A stretch of DNA of 12,040 bases from Tieghemiomyces parasiticus (taxonomy: Eukaryota > Kickxellomycota > Dimargaritomycetes > Dimargaritales > Dimargaritaceae). A model generated the notes under the pieces. That model was not told the origin of the DNA, ran no database searches, and saw only the letters and a list, made by a program, of their open reading frames with translations. Positions within the stretch are counted from its first letter, which is position 1; each line of letters opens with the position of its first letter. The stretch is from the NCBI GenBank assembly GCA_027575765.1, contig JANBPT010001231.1, positions 1 to 12,040 on the forward strand, read 5' to 3'. Positions 1-7,920 of the stretch are shown piece after piece. Both the position numbers and the translations under genes were made by a program.

Positions 1-446
1 CGCTCTCAGCCCACAGCGGACACTCTGACTCAGAACTGTGGGGCCTTCCCTCCGCCTAACACTCTTCCGCTCCTCTCGGCTCACCCCTTGGCTATACCTT
101 GCTTCGGCCAGACTACTACTGCCGCCACTACTATTTACTCTCCACTCCTCTCTCTGCCCCGCTTTGCTTCGGTCTTTCCTGTCCTCGAACCCATTCCTTT
201 TGAACATTACATCTCCCCACCACCACCCCCTACCGGCTTTTCAAACGGACCCCTCCTCTGCAACCTGCCTGTATACGCCTCCCTTCCGCACCCCTCTACA
301 CCTTCCCCGTGCGACCGTCTCTTAACTCACTAAACCGCAGCTTCGTGCTCTGCAATCCACGTAGGCCTTGTAAACAGCACAGCCGCTCCACTCTGCCAGG
401 CGTCCCACTCCCGCTTCGCTCCTCTTCGGGTGCCAGCTTTTCAACA
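1..446 (+). promoter_or_regulatory. ATG-free pyrimidine-rich probable 5' leader of the gene at 777
   Basis: This stretch is strongly C/T-rich on the plus strand and contains no ATG in any plus-strand frame; the first ATG of the window is at 475. It ends in a good splice donor (CAACAG then GTAGGT at 447). Other leaders in this window, ahead of 3969 and 7921, are also pyrimidine-rich. I read it as 5'UTR exon and/or core promoter of the downstream gene. No TATA box or defined start site is evident. It may also include the promoter itself, so the transcription start within it is unknown. Confidence 0.4.
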
Positions 447-761
447 GGTAGGTAGCGCGGTGGCCCGCCCGTTAATGCGGAGTTTTTTTTTTTTAAAGGC
501 CCGCCCCCGCTTGACCCGAGACCGGCGCATCGCATACAGCCCCCCTTCTACGTCCCTGACCTGGGGTCTAAGCAAACCTCAATTCTGGATCGCCCTTGCC
601 CCACATCTCGGCGGGATCAATCGAGACGCTTATGGCCCGATTGGAACCTTCGTCCTTGCCCCTCTTATCTACCTCTCTTTATTTTATACCGCTGACCCTC
701 TAAACGGTCATTCCCTGCCCATCAATCCTCCCTACCGCCTGTCCTCCTTCGCCAACACCAG
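447..761 (+). other. Probable 5'UTR intron
   Basis: The stretch begins with GTAGGT after CAACAG and ends with a pyrimidine-rich segment and CAACACCAG at 760-761, just 15 bases before the ATG at 777. Removing it deletes the only two upstream ATGs (475 and 632); the ATG at 475 would otherwise open a reading frame running to 765. It contains a T12 run (483-494). The call is inference from splice-site shape and the uORF argument; transcript reads would settle it. Confidence 0.35.
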
Positions 762-776
762 CTGACATTATCCACC

Positions 777-2498
777 ATGGCCAAAGGCGGTCCGCACATT
801 TCCCGACCGAATCGTCGCAGTATGGAGACTGACGAACCCCGGCCGGTCCGGTTCCAGACACGCAACCCCTGGCTCCGGCAACCACGGAGTGTCTCTGGTC
901 CCACTGACGTCCCTCCGACACCGCCCCTTCTCGGCGGGGCCCCCATACCTCTGAAGCGCGTGCGTTCCCTGGGTAACGGCCGATCGGTCGCTGGCGTGAC
1001 TGCCGAGAACCCCACCCGGTGTAGTGCCGGTAGTAGTCCGCGGCTCGCTCCTGCCATGGACGCCAACGCCCCAGCCTACCTACCCAACGTCGGTTATCCA
1101 TCGCCCGGCCTGGAGACCCCACAGCCCTCACGACGGAGTTCCCAGGAGGTAAGTCGCGGCCTTCCTTGCTACCTCTAATGGCTGCTGATTCCCCTTCTTC
1201 CTCCCCCCCTCCTCCACTTCTTCTATAATAATGAAAGGGCCATTGATTTGCTGCGGGGACTAGGGGCAGTGTCAAGGATGTTTAGCACTCGCCCCCCTTT
1301 GTCTCCTGGCACGACGTCACGCACACAATATTGTTGGATTGTTTACTCGTGGCGATAACAACCCTTGGCTCATTGGGGATTGGGAAAGTTAGTAGGTAGC
1401 TCTACTCCCTGCTTCCCATTTCGACCCATCCGGCCAAAATTCGTTGCTGATTCGCCTAGACTGCGGGGCCATGGTGATGTCATCTGCCTTACCCTAACCC
1501 TCCCTGCACCATTACTGCTCTCCGGACCACTTGCCGGATTTTTCCTCCCATCGGCTCGTCATATGGGTTGTTACACCATCCCTGTGTGCTGCGTAACCCG
1601 CCCATAGTGGCTCGGAGGCGCCCTCTCGCCATCGCCTGGCGAGGCGAAAGTGGTCGCCCCCACACCAACCGTGCCTATCCCTGCTCGCCGTGCTGCTAAA
1701 CCGTCCAGCGGGTACCCGAGTCCCCCAAGCCTCCGCACGCCGTCAACTTCGCCGCCTGCCAAGCCCACTCCAACAAGTGCGTATCGGGTACTTGCCTGTC
1801 CGCCGCATCAGCCGCACCACTACCACACACAAGCATACCACTACCACCACCAGCAGCCGCCGCACTACGGCCCCAACGCCGCCCAGCAGCGGCAGGAAGC
1901 CTTTGACGAATTGCATCGCCAGGCCCGCTGGTACGGCAGCCAGCTGGTCGAGCGTATGCGTCATTTTGAGGCCGAGGTGGCGGCCGCTGCCGCGCCTGGC
2001 CACCCGTACGCACCGCCTCAGGCCTCCTGGGATGACTACGGGGCCGTCGAAGATCCCGTCGTGGCCCTCCTGGCCAGCACCTCTGCCGGTCAACCGCTCG
2101 ACGAGAACCGTCTGCGCGTCGACCCGCGGTACCCACACTCGATCACGGGGACATGGCCCGTAGGCCCTAGTGGTCAGGCCGGCCCCAGTAGCACGGCCGC
2201 CGCTGCTGCCGCCCCAGTTCCCCGCGCTCACTGTGCCGATCACGGACTGGACGGTCTCATCCGTACCATGGAGATGGACTTTACCGTCAAAGACTTTAGC
2301 ATGGGCCGCCGCGCCCTAGTCACTCACCCAATGGCCATCCGAGAGGTAAGTTTTCAGCCGTCTATTGGGCGTTGGGCTGAGATGGAGGAACGGCGGATCA
2401 CCTGTATGTTAAGATACTAACCGCTTCCTTGCCCATACGATTCCTTGCGTGCCCCCCTCCGCCTGTATCAATAGGTCACGCCGATCTGGCCTTGTTAG
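777..2498 (+). CDS. Hypothetical Pro/Ser/His/Tyr-rich protein, three exons
   Basis: Proposed exons are 777-1148, 1608-2345 and 2475-2498, joined in phase 0 at both introns, giving 377 residues. The ATG lies in a good context (TCCACCATGG). Intron 1 runs from GAG|GTAAGT to CCCATAG, with a GTAAC branch-like motif 16 bases before its end. Intron 2 runs from GAG|GTAAGT to CAATAG and carries a perfect TACTAAC at 2415-2421. Residues 1-190 are disordered-looking Pro/Ser/Arg sequence. Residues 191-211 are His/Tyr/Gln-rich. Residues 214-253 look like a charged amphipathic helix ending in alanines. The tail (336-377: GLDGLIRTMEMDF, VKDFSMGRR, THPMAIRE, then VTPIWPC) is the most ordered part. I recognise no family. 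Exon 3 adds only seven residues, so it is the least certain part; retention of intron 2 would instead end translation at 2420. A nuclear or scaffold role is possible but has no direct support. Confidence 0.6.
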
Positions 2499-3885
2499 CC
2501 TGTCAACCCAATTTCTGGGCGGGACGACAAGCAGTGCTAGGCTCTCCACTCCCATACACAATCTCTCTACTGGCAAGGGGCGGCACTTACATTCTCTCCC
2601 TCTCCCTGTACTCTTTTTCCTCTATACATTTATACTGATTGGTGTGTCTTCTTTTTACCCTTACTTCGGATCCCTTATATTTACTTACGAGTCCTGCATC
2701 CTCTACATCCATCCACCCCCCCCTGCCCACTTCGACGCCTCTACCTCGGTTATCGGGTAGCCCGCCGTGCCAATCTATCGTTCGCGCCCTGGTCGCGTAA
2801 CCTATCGAAAGGGCTCCGCCATTTTAGTTCCACCAACCTACACGTTGTATCAGTACTTCGTCATTCCTGATTATCATTTTTTTTTGCGAGTAGCACGAGG
2901 CCGACTTGCTTAGAACCTTGGTGGCTTATTCGCCAGGGTCTTTTGTCCGTGTGATCGATTCATTTACGTACCCCTTCCCGAACATCCAGTTTCTGGGTTC
3001 GTTGTTTTAATGACTTCTTCTTCTCCCTATTCATAACCCCACCCTATTCCCTAAAAACCTGTAAAAAAATTTAAAAACCCCGTTTTAATAAACCCCCGCC
3101 CCCCTTGCTCTCCAACCTTCCTTCACCCGTAACTGTCCTCTTTGGCCTGGTTATCAAGGGCTATATGGAGCTCAGCAATGTTTATTTTGACGTCGCTGCG
3201 CGTTACTCTTGCGCTGCCCTATAGCCGACGCCAATTCCGGCCGATCATGGCCTTGCTTTGTCGGACGAATAACACGCTATGGGTGTGAAGTTTGCAAACA
3301 GGGCTTTTACTAGCTAATATTTTAGCTATAACTTTACCAGCCTTCGCGTCTCCCGGTCCATTCTCCTACCACTTGACCTGCCAATTAGTATTCAGTGCTG
3401 CTCCTGGTCTCCTTCAGCAGGATCACTCGAAATTCGCCCGCCCTCCTCCTTGTCATGGGTGGTGTGCGCTAAGTTTATGCAGGCTGGTATGTTTCCAGCC
3501 CACCATGCATTGTGCTGACCCACTGGGTGGCTCCCCCCCCTCCCGCTTGTGATTTTCAGGGGGAAGGGGCTCCCGAAATCGTTTTCCACAGGAGCCTCAA
3601 ACTCTGCGTCTCAATCTCACTCTTTGCCCATGACAAATAGCTCGACTGTCACTTTGTCCTCCTTGCCTGGCCGCTCTCCCCCTCGCTCTGGCGGACTTGC
3701 TGGGCTGGGCTTAACCCCTCCTATTGACCTTGTTGTAGCCGTTCCCCGTCTCCTTTCCCTCTCTTCCTATCTTGTTTTTAAAACCCGCAACAAACTTTTG
3801 GGGCTACTGCCTGGCCCATTCCGATTTTCCTTGCCGCCCCGAAGGGTATCCGGGCAGTCGTAACACCAAGCCCTCACACTGCAAT
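2499..3885. other. Gene-free stretch: 3'UTR and intergenic DNA
   Basis: There is no convincing coding region here. The first part is probably the 3'UTR of the gene ending at 2498. A canonical AATAAA occurs at 3087-3092 in an A/T-rich segment with short A runs (3063-3069, 3073-3077) and could be its poly(A) signal, though that would make a roughly 600-base 3'UTR. Frames at 3292-3552 and 3549-3863 lack good ATG starts and resemble no family. The remainder would hold the promoter of the gene at 3969. Confidence 0.5.
3087..3092 (+). terminator. Candidate poly(A) signal AATAAA
   Basis: This is a canonical hexamer in an A/T-rich pocket, 590 bases after the proposed stop of the first gene. Its use is unproven. 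Confidence 0.25.
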
Positions 3886-3901
3886 TATATATATATATAT
3901 A
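3886..3901 (+). promoter_or_regulatory. TATA-like (TA)8 tract ahead of the secreted-peptide gene
   Basis: An uninterrupted alternating TA tract of 16 bases lies 67 bases upstream of the ATG at 3969, followed by AAG and a CT-rich leader. The position suits a TATA element with initiation around 3920-3940. It is also a simple dinucleotide repeat, so length polymorphism could affect expression. Confidence 0.45.
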
Positions 3902-3968
3902 AGTCTCCCACCTTCTTTGTTAGTTTCTAAACTACCCTCGCACTTCCCAACCCCTCGCCTCTCCCAAG

Positions 3969-4259
3969 ATGCGTATCGGATTCCTACCAACCCTGTTGAC
4001 GCTACTGCTGGTCTTTGCGCTCTCGGTCGTTGTGGTCTACGCCGAGCCCGCCAAAGTAGACCGTCAGGGGGCCGACGACGTTTTCGACAACCAGGGTCGC
4101 TCCGGCGTCGTGACCGACACACCGGCTACACCAACGCTGAGCGAGCAGGCTTGCCGGGACGCCCTCCCGCCCGTCCGTTCCCCTTGTAATGCCTGTCGCT
4201 GCGTCCGGGGTCAATTCGTTTGTCTACGTATCGGTTGCCGTTCTGCGGACGTAGAGTGA
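3969..4259 (+). CDS. Secreted pacifastin-like serine protease inhibitor, 96 aa
   Basis: This is a single exon. Residues 1-25 form a typical signal peptide: MRIGF, a Leu/Val-rich core, then VVYA with cleavage likely before Glu26. Residues 26-61 are an acidic/Thr-Pro linker or propeptide. Residues 62-90 contain exactly six cysteines spaced C-x10-C-N-x-C-x-C-x2-G-x3-C-x4-C (Cys62, 73, 76, 78, 85, 90; Gly81), which fits the pacifastin light-chain signature, including the CNxCxC core. In characterised pacifastins the reactive bond lies between the fifth and sixth cysteines; the matching residues here are Arg87-Ile88, so an Arg P1 and trypsin-like targets are inferred. The mature product would act outside the cell. 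The Thr usually following cysteine five is Leu86 here. Alternatives are another small antistasin/VWC-like knot or a secreted effector. It stands alone with its own TATA-like tract and poly(A) signal. Confidence 0.7.
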   Translation: MRIGFLPTLLTLLLVFALSVVVVYAEPAKVDRQGADDVFDNQGRSGVVTDTPATPTLSEQACRDALPPVRSPCNACRCVRGQFVCLRIGCRSADVE

Positions 4260-4814
4260 AGGGCTTTACACGTCTCCCTCCGCCCTCATCCACCCACTCC
4301 CCCGTTCCTTGGTAGCTGAAGTTTACAGTATGTGGACGAGAGACGGAGGGTTGAGTAGAGGGGGGGGAGTATATGGAGTTGATAACGGAGCGCTGTATGA
4401 CTTGTTCGGCTCGAATCGATTCCACTGAAACTTGTAATAAATTGTGAAATTACTACTACTGCTGCTACTGCCAGTACCGCTCTCTACAGATAATTGTTAT
4501 CGGAGATGAGCAACATAAACTGCTGACAATTGGCTCACGCCGATGTCATGAAGCAGGTCGCAAGTCTCGAGGAGGCCCATTCCATCTTTCAAGTGTTGAT
4601 ACTGCATCGCTTTTTTTTTTTTGTAGAAGTTCGCTGATGCTAAAGTGTCCGCAGCACATCAGCCCTTCTCCCCCCCCTGCGTGTGCCAAGATGCTGTGCC
4701 TTCTCTCTCAACCATGCTCATGTCACTCATTGTCTCGCTCTTTCCTCCATTGCCTATCCCTAACACGGCCACCATTTCGTTATAACTGCGCCATAACGTC
4801 ACTCTGTCGATAAG
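4260..4814. other. 3'UTR of the secreted-peptide gene and promoter region of the next gene
   Basis: No coding region is supported here. The stretch holds a G8 run near 4361, the AATAAA at 4436, a short (TAC/TGC)n trinucleotide tract at 4451-4470, and a T-run near 4611-4622. From about 4660 the sequence becomes CT-rich, like the other leaders here. ATGs occur in it (for example at 4690, 4713 and 4719), so the start site of the next transcript is probably downstream of them or the leader is spliced. Confidence 0.4.
4436..4441 (+). terminator. Poly(A) signal AATAAA of the secreted-peptide gene
   Basis: A canonical AATAAA lies 177 bases after the stop at 4259, in an A/T-rich stretch (TTGTAATAAATTGTGAAAT). 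It is the best 3'-end signal for the short single-exon gene. Confidence 0.5.
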
Positions 4815-5668
4815 ATGGTAAGTAATCCATGTCTGCCATTCATTGGACCCATTCGAAGAGCTCCCGATCGCCAGTTTATATTGAAGGAGGAGAAGGAGGA
4901 TGCACTTTCCCAACATCCTCTCCCCTGCATCGTGGAGCCAACCGCCCAACCCACCCTTTGCTATTGTGAGTACATACTTTACTTATAAATTAACTTTTAT
5001 CTTGCCTTTTTTTTAAAAAAAACTACAACCTAGGTCAATAACAGCCAGCACGATTCAATCTACCTTCGAGCCAAGCGACACCGCTCGACCGTTTTCGTCC
5101 CGGCGCTACCATGCACCACTGTCAAACAACTTAAGGAGCAGGTCCTCGCCGCCCTGGGCCCGGACGTGGTCCCTGGTGGTCAGGTGGCCAACATCCGGTT
5201 AGGCATAACTTCCACCACTGGCGCCGGAGGCCCTGGGCCGGTAGTAGGTTCTAGCCATGGTACTGGAGGACGGCCAAATGCGGGCCCTTTCGTGGGACAA
5301 GCAACGACTGTCATGGATCTCGCCCGACAGGTACAGTGGCTGGATAATGATAAGGCCACGGCCGACCAACTCAAACTTGCCAACTGCCAGATCCTCTTTA
5401 TCAGCTTGAAAACCCCCGAAGGTAAGTTGAAACTATGGAAAAGTTATAGATGGAATCCAATTGACCGAGAGTGGCCTTTTTTTTTCCTGTCTCAGGGACA
5501 TTTTATTGGCTATGTTACACTCATCATGTTTCCAAGGTCGGAGTTGGCACTAACTGTCCCTTCCCTTTCCCCCCCCGCACCCCACTACGCTTGGCCTTCT
5601 TCCTAGGTAATTGGGAACCGATCGATATCCCTGAGCCGGAGCCTATGGATGAGGACTTGGAAGAGTAA
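4815..5668 (+). CDS. Elongin-B-like ubiquitin-fold protein, three exons
   Basis: Preferred exons are 4815-4817 (the ATG alone, followed by GTAAGT), 5034-5421 and 5607-5668, giving 150 residues. An alternative first exon, 4900-4965, ends at a GTGAGT donor, is also in phase, and would give 171 residues. The ubiquitin-like fold shows as two strands (IYLRAKRHR, STVFVPALP), a helix (TVKQLKEQVLAAL), strand IRLGI, then WLDNDKATADQL and CQILFISLK. The start matches the R-R-H-x-T-T-x-F style of elongin B, and the tail (NWEPIDIPEPEP, then an acidic end) matches its FEALCIEP-type ending. Elongin B pairs with elongin C in SCF-like ubiquitin ligases and the elongin transcription factor; that role here is inferred from family. 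Residues about 60-98 are a Gly/Pro-rich insertion absent from animal elongin B. A weak possible intron (5241-5330, phase 0) would remove part of it. A divergent ubiquitin-like protein of another family remains possible. Confidence 0.6.
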
Positions 5669-5903
5669 CGGTATTGACCCCGAAGTAAACCCGCAAGTGA
5701 CTTGGGGAAGGGGTGCGCCCATGAATCCCTCCCCCCCCTGAGAACGAATTCGACCGTGTAGGCAGGCCTATTCAGTACCCACCCACCGGTCAACCCGTCC
5801 TCCCTCCCTCGGATTAGTTTTTATCTTCGATTTCGCCTGTCCGGTCACTCCTGTACGTACGCTCGTCAAAGAGAAAGCCGGAAATATTTAGTAGCAACCT
5901 TTA
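5669..5903. other. Convergent intergenic region between elongin-B-like gene and IMP2
   Basis: Two convergent genes end 235 bases apart. No AATAAA is present on either strand, and the 3'UTRs may overlap. The stretch contains a C8 run near 5733 and otherwise no recognisable element. Confidence 0.4.
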
Positions 5904-6649
5904 CTACAGTACACGGTTAGCCTTACCTGGGGTTAACTCGGACTTGATGAGCCCTATTCGTGATGGCGGCCAAATGATCATAACCGCCTTGCCTCGTAAC
6001 AAGCCCATGGGAATGGGTCCGAACCTGGTGCTGTCGGTACTATGGAAAGATTCATCGCCCTCGACCCAGCAATGACCTGGTGGCACGTAGACGGGTTTGG
6101 GTGGGCATCCATTTCTGGAGACGGTGCTCGGTTTGCTAAGCGGGATGACCATATCCTTAGGTAGGCCGATGATACGCTTGACATATGTTTCGTTGGGGTT
6201 GGTGGGTGACCTAGGGGGATGTCGGCAGGCGAGGAAGAGCCCCAAAATTACAAAAAATACATCATAATATTAACATAAAAAAACTAGTGTGTAAAATAGT
6301 TGCTTCGGGTCGGGATTAATATCCGTTGTTTCGCTTGTACCCCTTGTAAGACGGGAAGCTTTATATCAATGTCACTAGGAAGATTATGACCCCTCCACCC
6401 CGGTATGGTCGATTAATTCGTTTCAAAGTAGAATACTTACACTAGGTTTACAACGTCACCGCGCCGATAGTCTCGTGAAGTCATAAGTGAACGTATGAGG
6501 ACAACGTCCCGTTTGAGCCGATTGCTGTCGGGGTTGAGGCTAGGTTGCATCGACCGGCCTTCGATACGGTATACCGAGAAGACCATGGTGGTAAGGAAGA
6601 GGGCCGTGGGGGCGGCGACCCATGCGAACTGCGGTAGGAGCCGAGACAT
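5904..6649 (-). CDS. IMP2: Mitochondrial inner membrane protease subunit 2, two exons
   Basis: Exon 1 is 6649-6441 and exon 2 is 6210-5904. The 230-base intron runs from GTAAGT to CCCCCTAG and splits the Val70 codon in phase 2; the product is 171 residues, close to yeast Imp2 and human IMMP2L. It is a type I signal peptidase (family S26) of the inner membrane with its active site facing the intermembrane space, where it trims sorting signals of proteins such as cytochrome c1. A membrane segment spans residues about 10-28. Family boxes follow: EGRSMQPSL with nucleophile Ser33, YVKRIIGLP with general base Lys81, and VPPGHCWVEGD plus STDSTRFGPI (residues 112-136). The usual GLPGD reads GLPKD here (Lys88). 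WPPSR near the C-terminus is typical of Imp2. A consensus-like donor (CCAG|GTAAGG, from 5926) sits 23 bases before the stop codon ends; if used, the last residues would differ. Imp1, its usual partner, is not in the window. Confidence 0.93.
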
Positions 6650-7920
6650 CGGGTCGTGGGCGGGGGGGGGTTAGGGTACTGGGGTGGCGAATGGGGCGTA
6701 ATTGGCACCGCAAGATGGACGATAAATGCGGAGAGAGAGAGAGAAGGAGAGAGCCGGACGCAGTTGCGTCGTAGAGAGAAAATTGAATTACCAGGCAGTT
6801 TAGTTCGCGGAATGTATGTGTTGCATGACCACCGTTTCGAGGGCCACATGGGGGAGCAAGCAACGGGAATGGAGAAGCTGAGAATGGTGGTTATCACGTG
6901 ACTGTTTCCCTGGAAGGCTTTGTCGTGGGTGGAGTCTACGTCAGCAAAGTGTGGGGTTGTGAACAGCAAACCGTCCCCCTCATTTCACATAAGGGCACCT
7001 TTCGCTGCCGGCCTGCTGTCCTTCATATGGAGGGGGTAAGTCAATATAGTACCGCCCTTATCTATTTTCAGCTGTGCTGGCCACTCACCCCTGGGATCCC
7101 TTCAGATGCTGCTCCGGAGTGAGAAGGGGGGGGGGGGTGTCAGCTATACATTATCTTTGGCTGCTGGCCCGACACGCGGGATAGACCCGCCGGAGAAACC
7201 CTTACGAAGGCCGCATCCAACACCCGCGGCACCAACACACCTATCTATTGGACGAAGCAGCCACAGGCCTCTCTCTCTATCTCCTCTTTCATTTTTAAAG
7301 GCGGCCACTCTACAGCTTATCGGACGGCCAATCGTATCACTTTGGGCCCGGCCAGCGGCCCCATCGTATACCTCCTTCCTACCCCAACCGCACACGCCTG
7401 GTCCTCCTCGGCCGCCTTTTGGTACGGGTAAACGAGACCCGTGTGGCGCCGTGGTGGCGTTGGCGGAGACTGTCTCCTGGGACGCTATGGTAAAGCGGAG
7501 GGGGGAGAGAGGCCTGGGGGTTATCTATAGTTACTCGGGTCCTAGCTTGCGTAGCAGCAAGGTGGGTGGAGGGGGGGGGGGGCAACCACCGTTGGCAGGC
7601 CGGTGCGGGGTTGGGCTGGGGAGAGGCGGCGGGTGTCACCAGCAGCATGACCCGGCCATGAACCCTCCCCTCCCCCACCCAAAGGGCGACTCCTCCAGTA
7701 CCCTCTCGATGTCTCCCCGCGCCGTACGGTTCCAGTTCGCTCGCCACCTTGGACCCCCCAATCTCCCTCCACCACACGCTCTCCTTAATTCTCCGTTGCC
7801 TCCTCCATTCGTCTCCTTACCACGGATCCTTTTTCGGCTCGCCATTCCTACCCTTACTCTCCCTCTCTTTCTTGTAGCCCACGCGTTTATCTCCCTCCTT
7901 TCACCTGACCAACTACCACC
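6650..7920. promoter_or_regulatory. Divergent IMP2-IDH1 intergenic region
   Basis: The 1.27 kb between the two start codons contains several candidate elements. A CCAAT box reads toward IMP2 (ATTGG at 6701-6705, about 52 bases from its ATG). A palindromic E-box CACGTG lies at 6895-6900. CCAAT motifs lie at 7247-7251 (minus) and 7328-7332 (plus, CGGCCAATCG). A GA microsatellite lies at about 6730-6752, and long G runs at 6662-6670, 7126-7137 and 7571-7582. The last 150 bases are a CT-rich IDH1 leader containing CTTTCTTGTAG, a possible 5'UTR splice acceptor at 7878. A GTAAGT at 7036 could be a matching donor. HAP-type CCAAT control of respiratory genes is known in yeasts; its operation here is inference. 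No coding region is supported, despite one long frame (7106-7927). Confidence 0.5.

Noticed and set aside
183..199. TCGAACC-like tRNA B-box on the minus strand
   Set aside because: The flanking bases do not form a T stem, and there is no acceptor stem, A box or anticodon arm around it. The similar GCTCGAATCG near 4409 fails for the same reasons.
430..765. Plus-strand frame ending just before the ATG at 777
   Set aside because: It carries no domain and spans what looks like a 5'UTR intron; kept only as a possible uORF if the intron is retained.
1690..2243. Other-frame plus and minus open frames over exon 2 of the 777-2498 gene
   Set aside because: They are Arg-rich shadow frames of the real exon. 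Only the chosen frame is bounded by phase-compatible splice sites on both sides.
7036..7070. GTAAGT to TTTTCAG mini-intron upstream of IDH1
   Set aside because: About 35 bases is too short for a normal spliceosomal intron and no coding frame on both sides supports it; at most the donor may serve a longer 5'UTR intron.
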